A stretch of DNA of 12,034 bases, from assembly GCA_900555725.1 (NCBI GenBank), contig USMD01000060.1, positions 1 through 12,034 of the forward strand, given 5' to 3'. Below, one piece after another: positions 1 through 5,572 of the stretch. How positions within the stretch are numbered: the stretch's first letter is position 1; the number at the start of each line of letters is the position of its first letter. A program made the translations under genes and the position numbers. This DNA comes from an uncultured Garciella sp. GTDB lineage: Bacteria; Bacillota; Clostridia; Eubacteriales; Garciellaceae. Below the pieces are notes generated by a model that was not told the DNA's origin, did no database searches, and saw only the letters and a program-made list of their open reading frames with translations.

Positions 1-46
1 AGATTTCTGCCTGTCTCGTGGGCTCGGAGATGTGTATAAGAGACAG
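1..46 (+). other. Untrimmed Nextera adapter with i7 index (technical, not genomic)
   Basis: Positions 13-46 match the 34-base Nextera read-2 transposase adapter, ending in the Tn5 mosaic end AGATGTGTATAAGAGACAG. Positions 1-4 (AGAT) match the end of the P7 flow-cell sequence and 5-12 (TTCTGCCT) match what I remember as index N703. This is library-construction sequence, and genomic sequence begins at 47. The first gene's natural promoter and ribosome site are therefore missing. Confidence 0.97.
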
Positions 47-52
47 AATTAA

Positions 53-1090
53 ATGAAAGCTGGAGTTTTATTTAACATAAATGATATGAGATATGTAGAT
101 TTTCCAGATCCTATATGTGGTGGGAATGACGTAATAGTCAATGTCAAAGCATGTGGCATTTGTGGTTCAGACCCTCCAAGAATATTGAAAAATTGGAGAT
201 ATAATTTACCTGCTATACCTGGGCATGAATTTTCAGGCGTTGTTGTTGAGAAAGGAAAAGAAGTGGGTGATTTTGAAATAGATGATAAAGTTGTCGTAGT
301 CCCATTTATACCATGTGGCAACTGTGAAAATTGCAAAAAAGGGAAGTATTCACTATGCAACTATAACGATATGTTGGGTTCTAAATCACCTGGGGGATTT
401 TCTGAATATGTAAGAGTTCCGTCTACCAATTTATTAAAATTTAATAATATTGATTTTGAAAGTGCAGCCATGATAGAACCATTAGCAGTGGCACTTCACG
501 GTGTTTTAGGAATTGAGCCTGTAATTGGCGATACTGTGGCTATTATGGGTGCTGGAACAATAGGACAATTGGTAGCACAATGGTTAAGAGTCAGTGGGAT
601 AAAAGATATTATTGCTGTAGACATATCTTCTACTAAGTTAAAAGAAGCTAAAGATTTAGGAGCATCTATATGCATAAATGCTAAAGAAAAAGATCCTATT
701 GATGAAATAATGAAAATCACGTCACAAAAAGGTGTTGATATTGCTTTTGAATGTGCAGGTTCAAAAATGACGCAGGAACAATGTTTATTAGTTACTAAAA
801 AAAGCGGGAAAGTCGCGTATTTAGGCATAGCATATTCTGATATTCATTTACAGGAAAAATCTTTTGAAAGCATTTTTAGAAAAGAGTTAACTTTAAAAGG
901 ATTTTGGAACTCATATTCTGCTCCATTTCCAGGTCAAGAATGGTTAAAAAGCATAAAGTATGTGGAGAATGGAAGTATCAAACTTATGCCAATGATATCT
1001 CATCGATTTAAATTATCACAGATTAGTGATGCATTCAATATGATTGCAGAGAGAAAAGAAGAGTATAACAAAATAATGATAATTCCATAA
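53..1090 (+). CDS. gatD: Zinc-dependent polyol-phosphate dehydrogenase, GatD-like
   Basis: This 345-residue medium-chain dehydrogenase most resembles galactitol-1-phosphate 5-dehydrogenase, which oxidises galactitol-1-phosphate to tagatose-6-phosphate with NAD in the cytoplasm. Visible residues are the catalytic-zinc ligands Cys37, His58 and Glu59 (motif GHEFSG) with Glu142, the structural-zinc cysteines 88, 91, 94 and 102, and a Rossmann loop GAGTIG at 166-171 followed by Asp190, which favours NAD over NADP. GatD-specific stretches seen here are CGSDPPRILKN (37-47) and, near the C terminus, RKELTLKGFW and PGQEW, which recall E. coli GatD. The ATG lies six bases after the adapter, so its ribosome site is not visible; the N terminus aligns with family starts and looks complete. 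The next dehydrogenase follows after 15 bases. No PTS or tagatose kinase is present, so the exact polyol substrate is inferred; ribitol- or arabitol-phosphate remain possible. Confidence 0.8.
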   Translation: MKAGVLFNINDMRYVDFPDPICGGNDVIVNVKACGICGSDPPRILKNWRYNLPAIPGHEFSGVVVEKGKEVGDFEIDDKVVVVPFIPCGNCENCKKGKYSLCNYNDMLGSKSPGGFSEYVRVPSTNLLKFNNIDFESAAMIEPLAVALHGVLGIEPVIGDTVAIMGAGTIGQLVAQWLRVSGIKDIIAVDISSTKLKEAKDLGASICINAKEKDPIDEIMKITSQKGVDIAFECAGSKMTQEQCLLVTKKSGKVAYLGIAYSDIHLQEKSFESIFRKELTLKGFWNSYSAPFPGQEWLKSIKYVENGSIKLMPMISHRFKLSQISDAFNMIAERKEEYNKIMIIP

Positions 1091-1105
1091 AGGTGATGAT
1101 ATGTT

Positions 1106-2137
1106 ATGAAAGCATTAGTAAAAAAAGACAATGAATATGGGAATATGCAATTGGAAGAGATAGATGGATCTGTTGTTAATAGGAATCAAGTAAAAATAAA
1201 GGTTGCTTATTCAGGAATTTGTGGTTCTGATATTCATTCTTATAAAGGAGAATATAAGAATCTAAGACCTCCGGTTGTTTTAGGTCATGAATTTTCAGGA
1301 ATAGTTGTTGATGTTGGAAGCAATGTAAGAGGAATAAAGATTGGTGATAAGGTAACAAGTGAAACAACTTACTATATATGTGGAAAATGCGATTATTGTA
1401 AAAGTATAGACTATAATTTATGTCCTAATAGAAAAGGGATAGGCACACAGGCTAATGGAAGTTTTGCTGAATCTGTTGTAAATAGAGCAGAAAGTATCCA
1501 TATATTACCGGAAAACGTAGATTTACTTTCCGCTTCTATCACAGAACCTCTTGCATGTTGTGCTCATGCAGTATTAGAAAAAACTAATGTGGAACTTAGT
1601 GATGTAGTTCTTATATTTGGTCCAGGATCAATGGGACTATTAACAGCCCAGATTGTAAAAGCTAGAGGAGCATATGCAATTTTAGCGGGTATAACAAAGG
1701 ATAAAGACAGGCTAAAGTTGGCTGAGTCCTTAGGAATAGATAAAACGGTTGATATTCAAAATGAAAATTTAGAAAAAATAGTCATGGATTTAACAGGTGG
1801 ATATGGTGTAGATAAAGTATTTGAATGTTCGGGATCTGTAAAGGCTGCAAATTCTGGGCTTTTGTTGTTGAAGAAAAAAGGTACGATGGTTCAAATCGGT
1901 ATATTTGCAAAATCAGTTAATGAACTTGATGAAGATAAAATCATACAGAAAGAAATTATATATATCGGTTCAAGGAGTCAGAAACCAAGTTCATGGGATA
2001 AAGCATTGTACTTATTACAAACTGGAAAAGTAAATACAAAAGCAATCATAACTGATGTGTATGATTTAAAAGATTGGAAAATAGGATTTAACAAAGTAAT
2101 GAATGGGGAAGGAATAAAAATTGTATTGAAACCATAG
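1106..2137 (+). CDS. Zinc-binding alcohol/polyol dehydrogenase (L-iditol 2-dehydrogenase-like)
   Basis: This is a second medium-chain dehydrogenase, 343 residues, normal length for the family. Catalytic-zinc ligands are Cys39, His61 and Glu62 (GHEFSG) with Glu147; structural-zinc cysteines are 92, 95, 98 and 106; the dinucleotide loop is GPGSMG at 172-177. The overall pattern resembles sorbitol/L-iditol or arabitol-phosphate dehydrogenases and, more distantly, threonine dehydrogenase, so it probably interconverts a polyol (or its phosphate) and a ketose with NAD(P). The start at 1106 is chosen because AAGGTGAT (1090-1097) sits 8 bases upstream; the ATG at 1101 hits a stop after one codon. It is co-transcribed with the GatD-like gene (15-base gap) and followed by a terminator. 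Tandem but divergent copies suggest two steps of one polyol pathway or two substrates. The substrate cannot be fixed from sequence. Confidence 0.75.
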   Translation: MKALVKKDNEYGNMQLEEIDGSVVNRNQVKIKVAYSGICGSDIHSYKGEYKNLRPPVVLGHEFSGIVVDVGSNVRGIKIGDKVTSETTYYICGKCDYCKSIDYNLCPNRKGIGTQANGSFAESVVNRAESIHILPENVDLLSASITEPLACCAHAVLEKTNVELSDVVLIFGPGSMGLLTAQIVKARGAYAILAGITKDKDRLKLAESLGIDKTVDIQNENLEKIVMDLTGGYGVDKVFECSGSVKAANSGLLLLKKKGTMVQIGIFAKSVNELDEDKIIQKEIIYIGSRSQKPSSWDKALYLLQTGKVNTKAIITDVYDLKDWKIGFNKVMNGEGIKIVLKP

Positions 2138-2223
2138 AAGAATGCGGGTATCAGATTTCTTCCACTAAGAATCCTATTCCTCATTTAAAGAAATTGTATA
2201 TTTTTAAAAAAGGTTTTAGAAGC

Positions 2224-2265
2224 ACCCTCATTTTAAGAAATACACTTATAATGGGGGTATTTTTA
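2224..2265 (+). terminator. Rho-independent terminator after dehydrogenase pair
   Basis: ACCCTCATT (2224-2232) pairs with AATGGGGGT (2250-2258), a 9-bp stem with one T-G wobble and a 17-base loop, followed by the run ATTTTTATT. It closes the dehydrogenase operon and insulates the dpa genes. The preceding stretch, 2138-2223, shows nothing recognisable. Confidence 0.8.
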
Positions 2266-2340
2266 TTATATTAAAATAAATAAAAAGAAACTTTTAAAAA
2301 ATAGATATCTATGATGGAGGATTTCATGGGGTGAAAGTTT

Positions 2341-2369
2341 CACTTATTGGTCTCCAATATCATAGAATA
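2341..2369 (+). promoter_or_regulatory. Predicted sigma-K (mother-cell sporulation) promoter for dpaAB
   Basis: CATAGAATA at 2361-2369 matches the sigma-K -10 consensus CATANNNTA exactly, and CACT at 2341-2344 supplies the -35 AC core with a 16-base spacer, as the consensus requires. Transcription would start near 2376, leaving a short leader that contains the dpaA ribosome site. Sigma-K control of dipicolinate synthase is established in Bacillus subtilis. A perfect dyad, GTGAAA-G-TTTCAC (2331-2343), overlaps the -35 and could bind a regulator. Confidence 0.7.
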
Positions 2370-2401
2370 TATTGTGCGAAATATTTATCGGGAGGGTTAA
2401 A

Positions 2402-3268
2402 ATGAGGAAAAGAAAGTTTAGTATTTTAGGAGGAGACAAAAGAAATTTTGAGTTGGCACGCTTATTGATGGAAGATGAAAATGAAGTACGGATTTTTGGT
2501 TTTGAAGGCACGGATTTGTATCTTCCTAAGTGTGACAAGCTGAATGAAGCCATGGCTTATGGGGATGTAGTGGTAGGTCCTCTTCCTATGTCCCGGGATG
2601 GGAAAACTTTAAATGCTCCATTTACTCCAGAAAAAATTGAACTAGAGAGGATTTTAAAGGGATTAACCAAAGAAAATATTTTTATAGCGGGGAAAATAAA
2701 TCAAGATTTTCTAGAGGAAGCAGAGAAAAGGGAAATTCCCCTTGAAGATTATTTTACCCGGGAAGAAATGCAGGTTTTCAATGCCATTCCCACTGCTGAA
2801 GGAGCTATACAGATTGCTATGGAAGAGATGGATATTACCCTTCATAACTCTAATGCTATAATATTAGGATACGGAAGAATCGGTAAAACCCTTAGCAAAA
2901 TGCTTCAAGGAATCGGTGCAAATGTATATGTGGAAGCTAGAAAATATGAGGACTTAGCATGGATCAAAAACAATGGATATCTTCCCATTCATCTAAAAGA
3001 ATTAGAATTTTATATCAATAAAATGGATGTAGTCTTTAATACTGTACCTGCTATGATTATGAATGAAAAATTATTAAAAAAATTAAACACTGATTGTATT
3101 GTCATCGATCTTGCTTCCAGTCCTGGAGGTGTAGATTTTGAAAAGGCTGAAGAATTGGGGATAAAAGCTATATTGGCAGCGGGATTACCCGGAAAAGTAG
3201 CTGGGGTGACAGCTGCGGCCATCATTAGAGATACCATCTATAATATCATTCAGGAAAGGGAGGAATAA
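2402..3268 (+). CDS. dpaA: Dipicolinate synthase subunit A
   Basis: DpaA (SpoVFA) works with DpaB in the mother cell to convert dihydrodipicolinate, from the lysine pathway, into dipicolinate, which is then moved into the forespore core as its calcium chelate. The 288-residue protein is close to the usual length of about 297. Recognisable pieces are the N-terminal ILGGDKRNFELAR (8-20), the conserved NAIPTAEGA (127-135), an NAD(P)-binding loop GYGRIG (156-161), LASSPGGVDF (237-246) and AAGLPGKVA (259-267), all matching B. subtilis SpoVFA in order. The start is the ATG at 2402 because GGGAGGG (2390-2396) lies just upstream; the in-frame TTG at 2372 lies upstream of the predicted transcription start. 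The dpaB start follows two bases after the stop. A sigma-K-like promoter precedes it. Confidence 0.95.
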   Translation: MRKRKFSILGGDKRNFELARLLMEDENEVRIFGFEGTDLYLPKCDKLNEAMAYGDVVVGPLPMSRDGKTLNAPFTPEKIELERILKGLTKENIFIAGKINQDFLEEAEKREIPLEDYFTREEMQVFNAIPTAEGAIQIAMEEMDITLHNSNAIILGYGRIGKTLSKMLQGIGANVYVEARKYEDLAWIKNNGYLPIHLKELEFYINKMDVVFNTVPAMIMNEKLLKKLNTDCIVIDLASSPGGVDFEKAEELGIKAILAAGLPGKVAGVTAAAIIRDTIYNIIQEREE

Positions 3269-3270
3269 AA

Positions 3271-3849
3271 ATGATATTAAAAGGTAAAAAAATTGGATTG
3301 GCACTTACAGGATCATCCTGCAACTTCCAAAAGGTATTTCCACAGATCGAAAAGCTAGCAGAGGAAGAAGTCGATTTATATCCTATTATTTCCAAATCAG
3401 TAGACACTTTTGATACGAGATTCGGTAGTGCTGAAGAGTGGAAGGAAAGATTGAGAAAAATTACTAAAAAGGAGCTAATCACCACCATAGTAGGAGCGGA
3501 ACCAGTGGGCCCCAAATTGAATTTAGATTTACTCATTGTCATTCCCTGTACAGGTAATACCATTGCTAAATTAGCCAATGGTATTACGGATACCCCCGTA
3601 ACTATGGCATGTAAGGCCCATTTAAGGAATCAAAAACCAGTGGTATTAGCCATTGCTACTAATGATGGGCTAGGGATGAATGCTAAAAATATCGGATTTT
3701 TATTAAATACCAAAAATATTTATTTTGTACCTTTTGGTCAAGATGATGCTATAAGGAAGCCCAATTCTCTTATAGCCAAATTTGAAATGCTTTTACCAAC
3801 CATTGAAAAGGCCTTAGTAGGGAAGCAAACGCAGCCAGTCATTTTATAA
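3271..3849 (+). CDS. dpaB: Dipicolinate synthase subunit B (flavoprotein)
   Basis: DpaB (SpoVFB) is the flavoprotein-like second subunit of dipicolinate synthase. The 192-residue product compares with about 200 in B. subtilis. Family landmarks appear in order: LKGKKIGLALTGSSC (3-17), DTRFG (48-52), AEPVGPKL (76-83), PCTGNTIAKLANGITD (92-107), ATNDGLG (129-135), NIYFVPFGQDD (149-159) followed by KPNS (163-166). The GNT...KLAN region resembles the phosphate-binding segment of Dfp/UbiX-type flavoproteins. The ribosome site GGGAGG (3258-3263) lies inside the end of dpaA, 7 bases before the ATG, so the two are tightly coupled. In many relatives aspartate-semialdehyde dehydrogenase and aspartokinase genes follow; here they do not, and an inverted-repeat element and mutY come next. 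Confidence 0.95.
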   Translation: MILKGKKIGLALTGSSCNFQKVFPQIEKLAEEEVDLYPIISKSVDTFDTRFGSAEEWKERLRKITKKELITTIVGAEPVGPKLNLDLLIVIPCTGNTIAKLANGITDTPVTMACKAHLRNQKPVVLAIATNDGLGMNAKNIGFLLNTKNIYFVPFGQDDAIRKPNSLIAKFEMLLPTIEKALVGKQTQPVIL

Positions 3850-3892
3850 AGTAATTGTAAGTCTTGTTGCAAAACAAATCAGAATTTAGTAG

Positions 3893-3999
3893 AAAGAGTC
3901 ATAGATGTTTCATGAAGCAGTAACTGAGGGTGCTTTCTTCTACCTTAATCTTATTATTGTAAAAAAGAGGACATTTTTTGAAGACATCTATGACTCTTT
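3893..3999. repeat. 107-bp element with perfect 16-bp terminal inverted repeats
   Basis: AAAGAGTCATAGATGT (3893-3908) is repeated as an exact reverse complement at 3984-3999, separated by 75 bases and followed on + by a short T run (CTCTTTTTGA). It could fold as a long terminator-like RNA for dpaAB, or be a small non-autonomous mobile element. The flanking TTGTTGCAAAACAA (3864-3877) is itself a small palindrome resembling transposon-end sequence. A 32-codon reading frame inside (3905-4003) ends KRTFFEDIYDSF, which faintly recalls transposase C termini, so an IS remnant is possible. No target-site duplication is visible. Confidence 0.5.
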
Positions 4000-4060
4000 T
4001 TGATATAGATAGCATAATATCCATTATATTATTTCATCAGGTTACAATCAATTACATAAT

Positions 4061-4090
4061 TTTACATGAAAAGGATTAGTTTCATATAGT
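4061..4090 (+). promoter_or_regulatory. Possible vegetative promoter for mutY
   Basis: TTTACA (4061-4066) and TATAGT (4085-4090) are separated by 18 bases, a plausible sigma-A pair. A second, perfect TATAAT lies at 4103-4108 but has only a poor -35 (TTTCAT). A dyad AAAAGGATTA/TAGTCCTTTT (4069-4078 and 4087-4096, one G-T pair) overlaps the promoter and could be an operator or a weak hairpin. The choice between the two -10 boxes is open. Confidence 0.35.
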
Positions 4091-4115
4091 CCTTTTATAT
4101 GATATAATAAAAAAT

Positions 4116-4153
4116 CAATTTAGGCTCAGTATAGAAGGATTTAAACCTAATTG
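4116..4153 (+). promoter_or_regulatory. Hairpin in mutY leader
   Basis: CAATTTAGG (4116-4124) can pair with CCTAATTG (4146-4153), giving eight pairs with one bulged T. It lies in the predicted 5' leader, about 55 bases before the chosen mutY start, with no T run after it, so it is not a terminator. It may be a leader stem of no special function; no known riboswitch is recognised. Confidence 0.3.
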
Positions 4154-4207
4154 AATCTTGTGAGTATATTATAAATAATGACAAAAGAAAATACAGGTGA
4201 TAGTGAA

Positions 4208-5335
4208 ATGAATAGGGAAAGTATTTCAATATTTCAAAATGATCTTTTAAAATGGTATGGCCAAAATGCTCGAATACTGCCCTGGAGAGACCAGCCCTCT
4301 GCCTATAGGGTTTGGATTTCTGAGGTCATGCTTCAGCAAACCAGAGTAAATGCAGTAAAACCTTATTTTGAGAGGTTTATGAAAGAATGCCCATCCATAC
4401 AACACCTTGCCCATGTTCCTGAAGATAAACTTTTGAAATTATGGGAAGGGTTAGGATATTATAATCGAGCGAAAAATTTAAAAAGAGCTGCTCAGATAGT
4501 TGAGAAAAAGTTTGGAGGCAGATTGCCATCGGATATAAAATCTCTACAGTCTTTACCAGGAATAGGTCCTTATACTGCAGGAGCTATTTCTTCCATTGCC
4601 TTTGAACAAAAAGTTTCGGCTGTAGATGGAAATGTCCTTAGGGTGATGTCTCGAATCCTTGCTAATAAAGAAGATATCACCAATCCAGCAGTGAAAAAAA
4701 AGATTGAAAAGATAGTAGATAATTTATTGCCCGAGAAACGGGTAGGGGATTTTAATCAAGCTTTAATGGAATTAGGGGCCACCATATGTATGCCTAATGG
4801 AGCTCCAAAATGTAAGGATTGTCCTCTAAAATGTATTTGTCAAGGATACCAGCAGGGAATAGCTCAAACTCTACCTATAAAAGTCAAAAAAAAGAAAAGA
4901 AAGATAGAGGAAAAGACTATTTTTCTCTTAATTCATGGAGAAGAGATTGCAATAAGACAAAGACCTAGCAAAGGATTATTGTCAAATATGTGGGAATTTC
5001 CAAATTTAGAAGGGCATTTATCCTATCAAGAGTGTGAAGAGAAAATAAAACAATGGGGGATGGATGCTAAAAAAATCATTCCTCTAAATCCATCGAAACA
5101 TATATTTACCCATAGGGAGTGGCATATGATTGGTTACTTTATTCTTATAGATCACAAATCAGAAGATTTTAAAGGAACTTGGGCAACAAAGGAAGAAATC
5201 GAAAAAGAATATTCCATACCATCTGCCTTTAAGGATTATGTAAAATTTCTATTTCAACAGCAGAGGGAGAGTAGCCAATTAAGTTTTTTTCACCATGAGA
5301 TCCAAGACCATAGGAGTGACTCAGTTGAATCCTAG
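4208..5335 (+). CDS. mutY: Adenine DNA glycosylase MutY
   Basis: MutY removes adenine mispaired with 8-oxoguanine, preventing G:C to T:A mutations. The 375-residue protein has the HhH-GPD glycosylase fold: catalytic Glu39 in SEVMLQQTRV (38-47), the helix-hairpin-helix LPGIGPYTAG (116-125), catalytic Asp140 in VDGNV, and an iron-sulfur loop with Cys194, 202, 205 and 211. The first loop spacing is C-X7-C, one longer than in E. coli, and an extra Cys209 is present. Residues from about 235 form the NUDIX-like domain that recognises 8-oxoguanine. The start at 4208 is chosen because AGGTGAT (4195-4201) lies 6 bases upstream and the N terminus then fits relatives; the in-frame ATG at 4178 has no ribosome site. 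It is monocistronic, between the repeat element and a terminator. Oxidative damage repair is relevant to a spore-forming anaerobe exposed to air. Confidence 0.95.
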   Translation: MNRESISIFQNDLLKWYGQNARILPWRDQPSAYRVWISEVMLQQTRVNAVKPYFERFMKECPSIQHLAHVPEDKLLKLWEGLGYYNRAKNLKRAAQIVEKKFGGRLPSDIKSLQSLPGIGPYTAGAISSIAFEQKVSAVDGNVLRVMSRILANKEDITNPAVKKKIEKIVDNLLPEKRVGDFNQALMELGATICMPNGAPKCKDCPLKCICQGYQQGIAQTLPIKVKKKKRKIEEKTIFLLIHGEEIAIRQRPSKGLLSNMWEFPNLEGHLSYQECEEKIKQWGMDAKKIIPLNPSKHIFTHREWHMIGYFILIDHKSEDFKGTWATKEEIEKEYSIPSAFKDYVKFLFQQQRESSQLSFFHHEIQDHRSDSVES

Positions 5336-5395
5336 TATCAATCATACTATGTTTCGTAAATTTAAAGAAAAATAAGTAAATTAACATGAAAGTAA

Positions 5396-5426
5396 AAAGG
5401 AAGGTATCACTTAGGTGCCTTCCTTT
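5396..5426. terminator. Hairpin terminator after mutY, possibly bidirectional
   Basis: AAAGGAAGG (5396-5404) pairs perfectly with CCTTCCTTT (5418-5426), and an inner CAC/GTG can extend the stem after a bulge. On + the T run is short; read on - the stem is followed by TTTTT, so it may work in both directions. It separates mutY from the levR promoter region. Confidence 0.75.
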
Positions 5427-5488
5427 AAAAAATTTACAAAAATATAATTTATAACAACTACTAAATCACACCTTAAAGTTTTATTTAC

Positions 5489-5518
5489 TAGTACAAGAGA
5501 TTAAATTAATAGTATAAT
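5489..5518 (+). promoter_or_regulatory. Possible sigma-A promoter for levR
   Basis: A perfect -10, TATAAT, sits at 5513-5518. The matching -35 position holds only a weak AGTACA (5490-5495, 17-base spacer), as expected for a gene needing little expression or help from an activator. Transcription would start near 5525, upstream of the two repeated motifs at 5534-5555. Confidence 0.4.
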
Positions 5519-5533
5519 GTGATTATATGAGAC

Positions 5534-5555
5534 AGTGTATTAAAATAGTGTATTA
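5534..5555 (+). repeat. Tandem AGTGTATTA motif in levR leader
   Basis: AGTGTATTA occurs at 5534-5542 and 5547-5555, 13 bases apart, between the predicted levR transcription start and its ribosome site. The first copy extends to AGTGTATTAAAA, 11 of 12 matches to AGAGTATTAAAA upstream of the sigma-54 promoter. A bound protein here would lie in the path of RNA polymerase, so autorepression is a reasonable inference. Confidence 0.4.
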
Positions 5556-5572
5556 TAAAAGAAGGAGGGTTA

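Noticed and set aside
2331..2405. A 24-codon GTG-started frame with GGAGG upstream (2316-2320) whose TGA overlaps the dpaA ATG, like a leader peptide
   Set aside because: It starts upstream of the predicted sigma-K transcription start (about 2376), has no recognisable sequence, and overlaps the promoter itself.
3905..4003. A 32-codon + frame ending KRTFFEDIYDSF inside the inverted-repeat element
   Set aside because: No convincing ribosome site, its ends coincide with the repeat arms, and the resemblance to transposase tails is only an impression. Kept as a hint, not as a gene.
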